In this document: in pieces, positions 21,566-34,550 of the stretch | Layout: each line of letters begins with the position of its first letter | Position numbering within the stretch: position 1 is the first letter of the stretch | DNA from: Thelonectria olida | Lineage: Eukaryota > Ascomycota > Sordariomycetes > Hypocreales > Nectriaceae | Direction: 5' to 3' | Length of the DNA: 64,000 nt | Assembly (NCBI GenBank): GCA_020736575.1 | Contig: JAGPYM010000028.1 | Span: 62,001 to 126,000, forward strand | Translations under genes and position numbers: made by a program | Notes under the pieces: generated by a model | What the model was told of the DNA's origin: nothing | The model's input: only the letters and a program-made list of their open reading frames with translations | The model's database searches: none

Positions 21566-24149
21566 AAAGATCTGAAAAGGCTTACAGATAACAACCGAGC
21601 AAGGTGATGTTTATACATACAAGGGCCAAAATGAATGGAGATGCTATGATAGTAGTATAACTGCTGTTTCTAACTGCCGGTTTTATTGCGTGACATAATA
21701 GAGAGAATCCATAGGCCTGCACTACTGGGAACAATTGCAATGGTCTTTGCGAAGCGGGGAGTGCTGTTGACGAGCTCTTGAGAAGGCATCCATTGCGCAT
21801 AAGGCTCGGAAAATCTTGACATGAGTGGCTTGGGACATGGATTCAAAAACGAGGCACGCCGAATGCCTACTTTTCAAATCTCCCTCCGTTGACACTTGTC
21901 AGCAACAAGCCATAATCTAGCAACAACGACCTGGGAGCCCTATTCAAGACTATGAAGAACCGAAAAGGAAAACAGCAAAATCCTACGAGATCTAACTCGC
22001 ATACCTTTCCGGGGTGGGAACATTACCAGAATACAGTGGATGAGCCCGAATATGAGAGCGCCCTGGAAGAAACAGCTTTCGAGAGCTATTTTTCTCTGTG
22101 AGAAGATCCTTATCAATCTCAAGATAGTTATGTCAGTTGTTGGAGTCTTTGACTCCTGCGAGCCGGATTATGAATAAGTATGCGTTTCTCCGGATCAACG
22201 CGCGAGCGTGCCGAACGACAAAAAAACATCCTTCTCGCCGTTGTGTGATAACTTGTGCGCATGCTGCACTGAGCCATTCAGCTTCATCAGAAGACGCCAA
22301 CTTGAGGACTCGGCCATCTCCCCATCGGCTAGGCTAAGAATTTGTTGATCTAGATATTTGAGTAGCTGACACCGCCTATATGGCTATTCCTAACACATGC
22401 TCTATTGTTTAGCAATGGGATATAACATAGTATCATTCTGAGGTGTTCATTCAAGTGGACGGGTAAAGCCTTGAGCGGTTCAAGAAGGCATTCCGATCAT
22501 TCCGTGTACTAGAAGTTACGGATTTATGGAAGAGCTCAGATCTTGTATGGTTCTCGTTCCATAACCTTACCAGCAGCTCGTTCGCCAATATGCACCGCTT
22601 CTTAATCTTGCATCTCACCCTTCCGAGTTCTAAACCATCAATGGCGGCTCGCCCATTCTGGTAAGGTGTCGTCGCCTATCGCCACTACCGCTCGCCTCAT
22701 GGATCATCCTCCTTATCAGAGCTGCCGATTCCGCCCAGCCTTTGTCAGCCCTCGCGAACTTGTGTTCTTCACTTGCTGACCCTTCTTTGCTTGTTGTTTC
22801 AATCCAGAGCTTGACAATCATTGCACTCCGGCCCCTTCCAGGCTCGCCACTTCATCCGCTCGCTCGCCTTCGTTTGTTATTCTCGTGTCTGAAACGACTG
22901 CTTGCATTGTGTGATCGCTATTTCATACTCGTTCGTCGTCTTATTTTCACCCATCTCCATGATTCTTACGTCTCATATAGACTTTGCCCTCGTCTCTCTT
23001 GCTTGATTGTCTACTAGCTGACCCTGAGAGAAGACGCCGTTCTAGAGGCGGGTGGCCTGGCGGCATTGTTGGCTCTCGTCACCGACATTCATTCTCTCAA
23101 GCATCGGGCACCCCAGTCAGGGTTTTGATCCTCGTGGGGCTTCCAACAAAGACCTGACCAGTCACGAAAACCCCGCATCGGCTGCTCCGTCCATGCCTAA
23201 TATGCGCTAGCAGAGATGGTGTTGATGGCGTCCAGCCTGGGAGACCGAAACGTTCGGCTCTGGCGAGCTGAAGCACAGTCCCTCTTCCTCCTTTTCGTTA
23301 ACCATGGTGGTCAAGCCTGACCCGTCTCGGAGCTGCGAGAAAGAATTATATCAGCAGGCACAATCGCCGACATAGATGCTGCACACCAGCACTATTTGGA
23401 GATTACCTCTTCCGTGGGATGCAGGTGGTCGTGCTCTCCTGCCCCCCTCCCCCCCACCACTTCATCCGCGATCGAGGACGCGACAAACGAGCGACGTGGA
23501 TTGAAAGAAAAGGAGGGAAAAGAGCGCCATGCTTTTCAAGGACGCATGGCTGTATGGCCCAATTGCCTGTTATCTTGGATGGTAGCTCGGTGATGACACA
23601 GCAGCGGAGGTCAAAAAGGCTAAAGGGGGCGAAGCGTGGCAGGATGGAACTTAGTTAGCATTTGCCGTTCGCCTTGTTGCCTTCTCAACTTCGGGTATTT
23701 GGATGACGACGATGCGCTATAGAATTCAGGCGGTTGACTGGCTAGAGAGTCCGAGAACCAGGATGATCATTCAGTTGACCGAGAGGGAGACATCGTCAGC
23801 GTCAGGCGGACGGCTGAAACCGTCCGGTGGCTGCGATTCGGACTCCACCCACTCACTCAAGGATACAATTCGTGCGCAGAGATACGAGCAAACAACAGGC
23901 CGTAGTCTCGGGGGCTAATCCGGAGTTGACGAGAGTTTTATCTGTCTAATGTTAGGAACCAACCTTTGGCCAATAGGTGAGGTGGGGATGTAGTGAGGGC
24001 TTTCTCTTGATGCAACCGTGTTCATTTGGCTTGGTGGTTCGGGGGTTGCCGAGACAACGGGACAAGGCTGTGCAGTGGCCTTCTCTCAAGCACACCCCCT
24101 TCATCTCGACTGGATGAATGGATTTTAGTTAGGGAGGAATGCGTAGATA
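21566..24149. other. Intergenic stretch without supported genes
   Basis: 21.6-22.6 kb is AT-rich. 22.6-23.9 kb is GC-rich and open in several frames for 60-90 codons, yet shows no motif or splice structure. It may be old gene or transposon sequence that I cannot identify. Confidence 0.35.
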
Positions 24150-24546
24150 CCATTGGTAGCAGTATCTTCCTTACTAACAGCTTTCTGTTCTCTAGTAAAC
24201 GAGAACCTGTAAAGATATCCTGTTTGCACCTACTCTAAAAAAAGCATAACCTAGCCGGTAAAGGTCTAATCCAGGGCTCCGCTTTTATGGACAAGCCGGT
24301 GTTGTCATTAGATGCTAAGGGGAATGAGAGAGCCTGGTTGCGATGCATCCACGCCTTTTGTGGAAGATGCGTCCACTTCACAGGTTCAGGAAGTGCAACG
24401 AATAAATGATAGACGTAGGTATTGCCGTTAGATGAGTCGGCAATGGAGTCTTTGCTACCAAAACAGCCGTACAGCCTCCTAGGGACAAAGTGACCATATC
24501 GCCAGACAATAATGAATGGTAATATGAATGACGAGTTCACTTGCAC
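24150..24546 (-). pseudogene. Truncated, broken copy of the unknown family intact at 34551-35159
   Basis: The minus-strand frame matches the 34.6-35.2 kb protein from about its residue 80 to its end. Over the 60-residue block starting DSIAD (ESISD in the other copy) about 41 residues agree, including TYVYHLFVALPEPVKWTHLP. The frame stops at a TAG where the other copy has Trp (LNFW), and homology continues in the same frame past the stop (SRCKQDIFTGSRLLENRKLL against ACKKNIFNGARLPENRKLF). So the stop is a TGG-to-TAG change. The N-terminal 80 residues are missing here. Confidence 0.75.
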
Positions 24547-24804
24547 TTATGCTATTTTACTATTGTCGTTTGTCGGCACCAACTGCGCGAGGAGTATCCC
24601 TTGGAGTGCAGCCGACTCCTGGTAGATACGGGCTTCACTTTATTCCATTGCAGAGCGGGACAACATAGGAATTGTCTATGTATTGGGGTTTGCTATCTGT
24701 ATTGACTCTTACTACGGCATTCTCATGTACTGCCTTGCTGAGATAAGTGTACAAAGATCCCCTGAAATACTCGACTGAGAGCCTCTACTGACGGTAAAAT
24801 CCAT

Positions 24805-25615
24805 CTAGTATCCTCCGGCCGTAGAGTGTCTCCGCCGTTTTGTAGTCTTTGCTACTTCTTCCGCCGTTCGCTGCCGTTTATTCCCAGTACTCTGACACAG
24901 CTCATCCCGAACATCTGGCTTGGGAGTATTTATACTATTCGACTTATTCAACCTAGTCAAAGTAATCCTCATATCATGTGGGGGCTCTGAAACATGATTT
25001 GTTATATCTATCGATAGATGGCCCATTGATGTCGGTCTTGGATCGGTGACTATTCCAGCTCGTTAATATCCAATCCCAAACAATCTGCGGCTGCGACGTG
25101 GTCTGAATGTCGAGTGCGTATTGGCCTTCTGAGGGGTCGACGCTCTTACCTTGCGGAATATCAGCTAGGTCTCCAAAGCAAGGCGAACCGTCCGACAAAG
25201 TTCCATAAAAAGCCGTCTCAGCGCCGACGCCGGTTAAAACGCGGTCGCGTCCATGCAACGAGCTTTCAAACTCAAGTTTGAATCTCTTCATTCCATGGCT
25301 CAAGGTGACAGTTATCTCTGATCGCCTGTTTTCTGTCGCATTTTCCAAAAATACCCGGTCCGTGTCGCTCTCTTTTCTCTCGTCGCTGTAGCCAACAGTT
25401 ACAGTGCAGCAAACGCAAGACAGCTTGTTAGCACATTGCGTATAGTTCTGTTGATCAAATCTCCGTCCGAGCTCATCCGTAACTTGTGTCTGGGTGAGTT
25501 GTTAGTAATTGTTCTTCAGATAGTCAAGTAGTTTTCGAACCGCGTCAAATTCATTGCCCTCGCCAGGGTCTTGATATGAAGTGACACCAGCGTCTGCTGA
25601 CGTGGTTATCGACAT
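24805..25615 (-). CDS. Possible three-exon hypothetical gene
   Basis: Exons at 25541-25615, 25150-25489 and 24805-25049 join into a 219-residue frame. Intron 2 (25050-25149) has a perfect GTAAGAG donor and joins frames exactly. Intron 1 (25490-25540) has a strong TACTAAC branch and CCCAG acceptor but a weak GTTCGA donor. It removes an in-frame TAA that would otherwise be the only stop. The product has a Cys cluster (LSCVCCTVTVGY, near residue 50), a Ser/Thr-rich centre (GRDRVLTGVGAETAFYGTL), and a basic, nuclear-localisation-like end (KRQRT..KTTKRRRHS). I recognise no family. The exact phase agreement over three exons supports a gene, and the weak first donor leaves open a pseudogene with one TAA. 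Confidence 0.5.
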
Positions 25616-28050
25616 GTTCGGGACAGGAGGCGTTTACGCTGAAGATGAATGTTGATGGCTAATGAGATAAAGTAGAAACAGAATGGCAGGTCCCAGACAA
25701 GAAACTTTTCTGATCTTATATAATGCCGTTGGGGCCAGGAGCCACTAACCTGATTTGTGCAAGGCCACGCCCTCTGCGGCCGCGTTGATTGCATGGCAGA
25801 CCTCCTATGGATAGTAAGTCTCTATGAATGAAGCACATGGAGGCAACTTCCCGCCGTTTAGCACGCACTTCATCAGTCTGGTCCTTCATCGTGATCGCTT
25901 CTTGACGGACAGCCGTAGGACGACGTTGCTAGATGCGCTTAAAACAGTGTACCAAGATATCAGTGTAGAAATAAATTATAGCAAATATAACTCATCATTG
26001 AAAACATAAGAGGCACTGCATATGAGCGTTGTCTTCAAATAACGGCAAGTTCTCCCCCCGGCCAGACTATCCAGACCAAAAAGGACTAGCAAACGAGATT
26101 ACGGCAGACACGGGACATCGCCTCTGGCATCCCCTGAGGGGGAAGTGGCGATAGGCAAACGCCACGTCTATGAGGCGAGGGATACAGGCTGCTGTTGAAA
26201 TCTGCCTCAAGAGGAAGCCCCCCATATGAGACCATAATCTGGTCCAATTAATCTGAGGCTCAGAACCGCTTGATAGTCTCCCAGTGTTATAACTACCTAT
26301 CAAGGCTCAAGCCGCCCACAGGAACCTACGTTTAGCATGTAGATGCCAACTTTCATAGCTACACTATCACTTGAGAGAAATCACCGAACCCTCTGCAACA
26401 CGCCTAATGCAGCTCACAAAGTTGCTGCCGCAGACACGAGGAAAAAAACCTCTTACAACGAGGTAAGTGTGACGGTACAAGAGCACGAACGAGGTCGAGT
26501 GCGACTTGGGCAAAATGATTGTTTACGAGGAGAGAAGGAGATTCGTAAGGAAAACCCTGATTTAAGCTATTTACACAATATTCATATAATGGAACTATTC
26601 GTGAAGTATGAGAGTCACATGATCGTTCCCTCACAGTAAGCCCAGGTGGACTTGACGAAAGACGTTCTTGGCCGCATTGGAGGGGGGCGTCTTAGGTCTT
26701 AGTAAGTGAAGAGATGCAAGACAATTTAAAATGGATAGCCACACTGTCTGGTGTGTTTCATTACCGCATTGTGTTTGTATAGTGGAAGTATATGATGGGA
26801 ATAATGTAGTATGGTCATCAACTTAATATATCAGGATCAAATTCGCTATTAGACGGCCTTAAGGTGCGTTTTAATTGTTGCATTACAGATCGACTGAGGA
26901 GCACTCGCAGCTGTACCCGGCTAACGTATCGGCTCTGAGCCAAAGTTGGAACATATCAAAATTGTGCCTTAGGCAGTAGGAATAGGCAGAACCATGTCCA
27001 CGCATGTCCGATTCTGGGCCATGACTTCAAAGGAAATAATCAGCTTACGTGCTCATCGTCGTCCACATTACTATGCGGGATGGTTTGACCCAATCTCCTC
27101 CTGGTTCCTTGGAACCAGATAACAAAGTGTCACGAGAGTCATACAATTGATCAGACAGGAATGAAGGTTTTCCGGCTGTTCGGGCTGACTGTTCAGACCG
27201 GCCGCCGGAGGTCCGGACTTCTAGTCAGAGGTTGGTATCAGCTATGTCTCCCAAAAGGAAGTTCGTCAACGCGACGGCCAATAGAGTTAGCGATATTCAA
27301 CAGCACGTGAGGCGCCAGGCAGGGCGTTGAAAAGTGTCGACATCTCCTTGCCACCTATACCAGATCATGAGACCACCCGAGATTGAGGCTGTAGCTGGTC
27401 GCATCGTACCAGCCCTAGTACCAGCCCTAAACTGTCGGGTCTTAGAGTGCCGTTCCAGGCATCACTGCTGCATCCGCTAAGTTATGAGCCATTTGTCACT
27501 TTGCTAGCTTAAGCTGATTACTATGATGCTATCTATGCTAGAAAACTACATGTCGCAAATCGCATAAATGTTGAGTGATAGAGGAATCGCATCGGTGAGT
27601 GGCTGCCGATGGCCGATGGGTTGGCAAATTGATGAGTCCATAGCCAACTGACTTGAGTTATCTAAGAGGTGAGACTAGTACCTTGGTCTCTCCTTCGTGG
27701 AGGCCAGTACTGACCGTTTGCACGTAACATGGCACTCCTTGGTACATCCGATGAATGCAAACATTGCCGCGAGGAAACTGCCTGTTTTGTCACGTAACCC
27801 CCAGAATCCAATATTGGCGAGTTTTGGCTGCCTTCAGGCGACACCCCCGCTCCCTAGCTCGCTACGTCCATTTTCACCATGGTCTTACCATAAGTGCCTG
27901 CGATCGGGGACGGCAAGAACCAGCATCGTGGCTGGGAACTTGCAATCGAATACGCTTCATAAAGCCCAAGAGAAAAACTCAACAGATTCAACATCAGCAA
28001 CAGCATGATTAAACGGACCGAACTCGTCCATCCATTCAATATCTACCACC
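25616..28050. other. Intergenic stretch without supported genes
   Basis: Mostly AT-rich, with short frames on both strands. Near 27195-27235 is a GC-rich, partly palindromic motif (gtccggacctccggcggccg on the minus strand) that recurs with changes near 52885. Confidence 0.35.
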
Positions 28051-28670
28051 ATGAACTTCGCCTGGGCTGCTGCTCTCCTTCTAGCCCTCCTCTTACCATA
28101 TATCCCATTCGTGTCATGGTCTTCGCCGCCCTACTCTCATACCGTCCCTCGGAACGAGCGTATTGACCCTTGGGAGCTGCAAGCTCGCCTCGGTACTGCA
28201 CCCTCTGAGGATGAACCAAGTAAACGTGAGTTTGGAATGGTATCTACCCTCACGTCTCACAATACTTTTATTATCTATTCACACTTAGAGATGTTAGGTT
28301 TACTTTTGCCGCGGTGAAAATTGGGAGGCTCCATGCTTCGTGTATTATCCGGAACTCAATTATACATGCTCCGCACTTGGGTCGGAACTATCTGGTCATA
28401 TTGGCTCTATATTTGTTGAGCCCGGTGCGATTTGCAGACTATGCACGTACGTTAATGGTTAACTTGGACTCAACGCAACGCAAAGCACTAATATGGTGTA
28501 GCCTTTCATCTGATAACAGATGCGACCCGATGAAGATTTTCGCATGGCCAGAGACACAAGGTGGATGGGCTGACCTCTTCCAACGTAAGGTGCCAGGCGG
28601 AGAAGGGTATTTGGGAAACACAACGACACACTTTGCATGTGCCAGGTGCACAACATGCACTCGCGACTGA
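28051..28670 (+). CDS. Possible two-exon small secreted or membrane protein
   Basis: Exon 1 (28051-28225) starts with ATG and a strong hydrophobic leader (MNFAWAAALLLALLLPYIPF), followed by a polar segment (NERIDPWELQARLG). A GTGAGT donor at 28226 and an acceptor ending TTAGAG at 28290 join in phase to a long open exon (28291-28670), for 184 residues in all. The second exon contains another hydrophobic stretch (YLVILALYLLSP) and several cysteines near the end. I recognise no domain. The leader and the canonical donor are the support. The second exon has weak coding character and further introns may exist. Confidence 0.35.
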
Positions 28671-31600
28671 TTCTACAACCTGGGAAGCTAGAAGCAGGAA
28701 TGTTAAGCAAAACTCTCAACCATCTTTTCATTCACCGTTTGGATAGCTTTATGGTGTTGTCACATTTCGTCCACTACAGGCTATGCCCCACCTCGACCTA
28801 TGCAGTCAACCAGGTCATTCTAATTAATCTTCCTACTTAAGTGAAGGGGATGTAGTGTGGACACGCGGCGTAATAGGGCTCACAAATGTTAGCCATCCCT
28901 CCTTGCTTCATTATCGTTAAATATCCTGACAAAAGGCAGCATAACTTCGGCTTGGTACGGCTCCGCTTAGCTGAAACAGAGTGTCGTGACAGTTCCTTTC
29001 TGTACGAAGAATAACAACAATTGAGCACGGAAAAGCATCTTCAGCGACAGGTCAGTAACAAGATAAAGTTGAGCCAATGCTCTGGGACTAAAAATCGAGA
29101 CAAACGGCGGAGTTCTTTGCAAAGCCAACGCCTCAAGTCATTTTGGGTTTGCCTTCCGCCAAGGAAACTTTAAACTATTATTGACTTCCTTCCAAAATAA
29201 TAAACGAACGAGCGAACGGACAATACGTAGGCGATATTAAAGAGCAGAATGACATTTCAGCCCCCTGACTAGTTACATAAAATTGCCAGATGATAGTCAA
29301 GGTAAGTTTAGTTTGTGACGTCAACGCGTGTGGACGAGACTGAGATTAAATGTCACTTGTGTGAGTCCACTAGTTACTCGTGTAATTGGTGGTCATGTTG
29401 TTCCGGCAGGCTAGATGTTCTCATCCGCTCCCCAACTCAACCCCGTTTTCTCCATTCTCTTCCTTCCCATACCTCGTAGTTCCCTCTCTTTCGCCTTCTC
29501 CTTCACAAACCGTGTGTTATTTGTTACTTTAACTAAAAACTCTACCTACCCTAGGGAATAACCTTCTTTACTAATCGCCTTGCCCCTGCCAGACTAGTCA
29601 TAAGCTTCAGGCAGCCTTCTTGTTAGGAGCTTTCCATGGATATAGCAATACATTATAGTGCTTAGCTCCCTAGGTTTATTCTTCGTAATAGATTCGATCT
29701 TATACAACTTACTTAGCAATTACGGCAAAGAACCCTAGGTGCTACAACTCTATAGTAATACTGACTATAGACCTAAATTCTTCTCCATATACCCAAATCA
29801 CACCTATATTGTAGCTTTAAGATCACGTTGGCTCTCACCTCTATAAGGAGAGTCCGTAGTCCCAGGGACAATAGCTTAGAAAATGCCCGCTTACGGTGAA
29901 AATAATATAACCTCTTGGTGTCGTTTGTAACGTTATACATTGTTTAAGATTAAAACTAGCCTCTAGGTGCAAAGATAAGGTAATGAAGGCAGCGTTGGGG
30001 TTATAGGATTGGTAAAAAAGAAATAAATTACATGGACTGTTGAATTATTATAATGTTGGTAGTACCGTTTTCGAAAGCGTGATTTAAGGCAAAAAGGTTG
30101 AAGACGTCAATATATTATTTGGTAGTCCGTAGTTCAAGGTTTTAGCGTTCCTTCCCGTTACCCAGCTAAGGATTTGTATGATGCTTGCAACATGGGTCCT
30201 CGACCGGTGTAAATAGCGAGGTATGAATATTCTAGTTGACTTTGCTTATGTTTTGTGCTTTTTCTTGTTCACCAATCGCTGTTTCTTTTTGTATGGTATT
30301 TGCTTATGTTCATAAGTCGTTCTCATGGTACGTATCCGTAGTGCCAAAGTTCATTTACCCCTGTGGCCGCCTGATAGCCAAGATCTGTACGCTTCCGTGA
30401 TCAGTGGGTCACGCAATGTAAGTTTCGCCTTCTGCAGCACATGATTTGTATGAGCCTAATCGGCTACGTTTGTCCATTCTCTAGCCTAGCGGATTCAATG
30501 CCAGTGCCGGTAGCGAGCGGTGGAAAAGAATGCTCTCTGGCAGAGGAAGTTCTGGAGCAGCTTCCAAGTCGCACATCTGTCCCGGGCGCCCTAGACGAGG
30601 GCCGATAGTTACGATGTCGAAGTACGGGGTCGGGGGCGGGACTATTCTTAGCCGAGCACTTGAGCAAGACGATAGTGGTATGAATCACATGAATGCTACC
30701 TTCCCAGAGGGCGCTGCATAGGCTCTTCTAAAACCGGGGCTCGTCTGAGAGTCTGCGCCCCTTGCTTTGGAAGTCGGCGCAGAAGGGTGTGTTAGACAAA
30801 GCGCGGCTCAACAACCAGTTCTTGCTGGTCTTGGGAGCGCCGATGGGCATTCAATTTGTCGTGTCAAGCTGTCGCAGGCACAATGGTGCCCGAGGGCCTG
30901 GAAGTGCTGTAAGCCATCGCTATCGAGATGGGCGATCGAGTTAAAGATTGGACTGTCCGGCAGGTCGAGCTAGATGCTGCCACTGCCGACAGCAATAGTC
31001 AAGTCCCTCACTCTATACCCTATATAGTTCGTCCCAAGCTTTAACAAAGAAGGGTGATCTGATGCAGACTAAGACTTTGTGAACGGCGTATTCTTTGTTC
31101 CCACATCGCACCGTAAGATCGCAATAAATACCTGTCTGTGTCCGATAGGCTGTCAGATGTGAGACTCAGAGCTAAGATCACATGGACAGTACGCCGTAAG
31201 AGCTTCTTAAATCGTCTTGCTTATAATATTGTCTAATTTCATTTTGTGGTGATGCTGTCTGGTTGGGAAACTGATAACACGGAGGGATTTTTCTGATATT
31301 TATGACAGATAATACGCACTCTTAGCCAACATTTAGCTTTCTATCAGGAATCATTGGATTGAGAGTTTAGATATTTTATTGGCGCCCGCTCACTTGAAGG
31401 TGTTATATTTAGGTTTCTAGATGAGGTTCACAAATTAGGAGACTTACCCGCGCACATGGGCCAGTCAGATTGTATTTTGACAAAATACGGCAGACCTTTG
31501 GCATAGTAGGCTCCCTATTTCAACCAGTATAATACCATGAGTGAACAGGTTACTGGTCTATGGCTATAGCGAGTGATTGATAGTTACCACTTCTATATGT

Positions 31601-31864
31601 CTCTAGTTAGACTTTTAAGCCGGAAAACCCACGTATTACATCCAACACAAATCGAGATATGGCTACTAGCGTTAAACAGCTTTACAAATTAGCATTATCA
31701 GTCAGTACTAGCAACCACCATCGGATTACGTCGGAATGGGGTGGTTGCTTTATAGACACGAGCCCCAAGACTATCCACACATGTCCATTCCAAAGGCTCC
31801 CCGCTATATGGGTTGAGGCAGTCTCTGCAAACTACTTCCACTCTTCCGTTTGGTTTGGACTCAT
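28671..31864. other. AT-rich, RIP-like desert
   Basis: 29.5-30.2 kb is dense in TA dinucleotides with stops in every frame (for example tagtaatactgactatagac), as in repeat-induced point mutated repeats. 30.4-31.0 kb is GC-richer, with open stretches of about 60 codons but no motif. No gene can be supported. Confidence 0.45.
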
Positions 31865-32225
31865 TCACAGACGGCAAATGGAAGGGCTTCTTAGAGACAT
31901 GAGAGCTGTCCATCGTTTACCGTCCGGTTCGCTCCACACAAGCCTTTCTTCGACGTTCTGCACAATTGAAGCCTCTGCGCATCTCGACTCCCAGATATTT
32001 AGTTTAATTTGAGACCCCTTCATTGTACATTCGTAAGTAGTTTCGTCCGAGTCATGGCCTTGAAGGAAGTCAGTCATGTTGCACTAGCGCTCGTTTAGAA
32101 GATGAAAAAGGTCGCCGGTCTAGTCCATCGAACTCAGTACGAGGAACATGTTCTCATTGCTTTCGAGATCTTTTCCAATAAGTACTTGATTTGCTCCAAC
32201 ATCCAAGGCGGCCTCAAACCAATCA
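31865..32225 (-). pseudogene. Relic of an unrecognised gene next to the SKP1-like relic
   Basis: One minus-strand frame reads from about 32225 to 31865. It begins WFEAALDVGANQVLIGKDLE, passes two TAG stops (32120-32122 and 32084-32086), continues as MTDFLQGHDSDETTYECTMK and WESRCAEASIVQNVEERLVW, and ends at a stop at 31865. Both TAG codons would become Gln by reversing a C-to-T change. The frame is different from the last part of the SKP1-like relic upstream, with which it nearly overlaps. I do not recognise the family. Confidence 0.4.
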
Positions 32226-32744
32226 TCTTTCTTAAGAGACTAGTCCAGATTTTATTACGGACTTGCTGTTCCGGCGTCATGTGCAGAATTCCTGCCAAGG
32301 CCGCTTCTTAAAGGCCCAAGGTGGGAGACTTTGTGCGACTTGGGCCTGGAGATGGGCTGGCAAGTCGCTCACCACGTGCAAAGATTTGTTCTTTATCATT
32401 TCCGCGGCTTTTCGGCAACTAGCCTCCGTAAGAGACTAGATGTCGAGGTAGTCGACCGCTCGGAGGAGCGTTTCTCCGCCCACTTGAAGGAATTTCTCCT
32501 CCCACTTCTTCCGCTCTTTGACTTTTTCCCGTTTCTCGGTGAATCCCACCCCGTCGAGGTTAAGGTTATGGTACTAGTCACACCATTCTATAACCTTCTC
32601 CAAGGTGGGCGCATTTATATCAACCATTGGTATAGGCTGAGTTCGAATATCACTAGGGATGTCGTAAATCATCGAATCTTGAAACATCAATCGATTGTCG
32701 CGAAAGGTCACTCCATCGCTGCTAATTAAGGTAATCTTGTCCAT
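32226..32744 (-). pseudogene. SKP1-like protein pseudogene (SCF ubiquitin ligase adaptor family)
   Basis: From ATG 32744 the minus strand reads MDKITLISSDGVTFRDNRLM, then PIPMVDINAPTLEKVIEWC, WEEKFLQVGGETLLRAVDYL and CRKAAEMIKNKSL. These match, in order, the N-terminal strand, the PIPLPNV..LKKVIEWCE helix, the WDxxFxxVDQxTLFExxxAANYLDI segment and the VANMIKGK helix of SKP1. After TGA at 32277-32279 a frameshift restores the C-terminal FTPEEE-type segment (TPEQQVRNKIWTSLL). Two TAG stops interrupt it, at 32574-32576 and 32436-32438. SKP1 links F-box proteins to cullin 1. This copy is too diverged (no DMLEDLG-type loop) to be the essential gene, and it is clearly dead. Confidence 0.8.
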
Positions 32745-34550
32745 AACGATTGTAAGAACGATCAGATAGGTAACTACTTATTTTCCATTGATTGTAACAT
32801 CGGGAGTTCTTATACCTGTCAAGGTTCCATAGTTTGTTCACATAGTAGAGTACGAGGCCACAATGATCCAAAAAAAGGAATAAATTTGTGTACCGGTAAA
32901 GATGTAGGTTACCGCTGCCGTTGCGGACGATCTCGGCCTAGAACGAACCAAGGCTGGGCAAATCGAATTCGCTGTTGAGACGTTCTTGGCCGGCACCTTA
33001 GTAGGCTCTGGCTACTCCCCTCTCATTGGATAGAGAGTGTCTCAAACATCATGCAACCGCACATACCTAGTTCAGCATGTTTTGGTCACACAATTACAAG
33101 GGCCAAATGCGCTATAATCGATCGGGTTACGGGTAAAGTTATAGTGGAAAAAGTGACCTTACAATACTAGTTATCTTCCAAAATATTGTAAGGCGTATTA
33201 TCCGTTAATATGGGTAGGGATATGAAGTAACGTATATGAAAGCTAATAGAGCTAGCCGACTAATAATAAGTATTAGATATTTACGGACAGTAGGCTGGGA
33301 GGTTTAGTGACAAATAGAGAGTGAGGCTTAAAGGGTACTATCAATATAGTTGATGTAGGTAGAGAGTGGCATCATTATACTTACGCAATCATCTAGGGAG
33401 TAGTTTCTAAATATTTTAAAACTTATGATTCCAAACATTATCAATTGCCATAACCTCTCGATGCTGACCCAATCTCATAGTTAATTGTCGGATGAAGGTT
33501 TCGTCGTAGTCCGGAGCGGGGACGCATCCCATGTGCTTGAGGGCTTACCTGACGATGTGCGAACTTACCTCTACTTTCCTCAAGGGTTACGGCTCCTCAT
33601 CGAAAAATCCCTTAGCCCCTCCAGGTCAGTCCCGGTCTTACGTTCTGTCCACTAGAGACCGCTACTAAAATCACACATGTCGGCAGGAGTGCTAACATAG
33701 GAGTTGTTTATTGGCTCAGCCTAAACTACCCTGGACGTTCATTTTCCATACTTGCCGGGAAACCTCGCGTCACAGACAACCGCTGCTGAAGAAGCCACGA
33801 TAGGAAATGAATGGTCGGAGAAATTTCGCGCCCCAATAGAGTCTCAAGCGGCAGAAATGAATCATGTAGACCGTGTTTATGCACGTATTTATATCCTAAC
33901 CGATCGTAAAACTGTCTAGAGACGGGGAAATTCCAACCAGGCACTGGATCTGGCTCCACTGTCACTTGCTTAGCCAAAGTTATCATTTTTCCTTGGTGTC
34001 AATCTTTCCTTGGCGCCCATCGTTGCGATTCGAGGTGGGTTCTTCGGCTAGGCTGGGCGACTGAAGTGACATGACAAAAGCACCTTGCGAAGATTCTCCG
34101 ACACAGGTGCCAAATCAAGAAAGAGCTGTCACGGAGCATCCAATTGCATGCTCAGGCCCTAAGGTCAGCAGGTGCCGAGGCCGGACTGTTGTGTGGCTGC
34201 GTCACAGCACCCCGAGTGGGTCCCAGTTTCTCCCAGGTACGGAGCAGCCGGGCTATCCTGTCATAATTACAGTCAGTGAATGTAAGTCAGCGAACAATGT
34301 GCATCTCGCGTCATTGCTCAGGTAGTCTTCGCTGTGCCGCGAGTCACTTCTCTGCCTGATCTAACGGACGCGGTGGATACTGATACCCGTCTCCTCGACA
34401 GACGCGGTCGCCCCGCGTCTGGGGTTGTGCAAGCGGCGCGTCATGCCCACCGTGCTCCACTAGTCTTTCAAAGCTGCATGGCAGTCGGGAAAATGATAAT
34501 ACCACAATGTCTATTTAATGCTGACATACTACAACACTCCGTGGAACATG
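32745..34550. other. AT-rich spacer with one short ORF
   Basis: 33.1-33.4 kb resembles the TA-dense block at 29.5 kb. A minus-strand ATG ORF of 86 codons (33726-33986, with WNFPVSRQFYDRLGYKYVHK) could be the last exon of something, but nothing joins to it. Confidence 0.35.
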
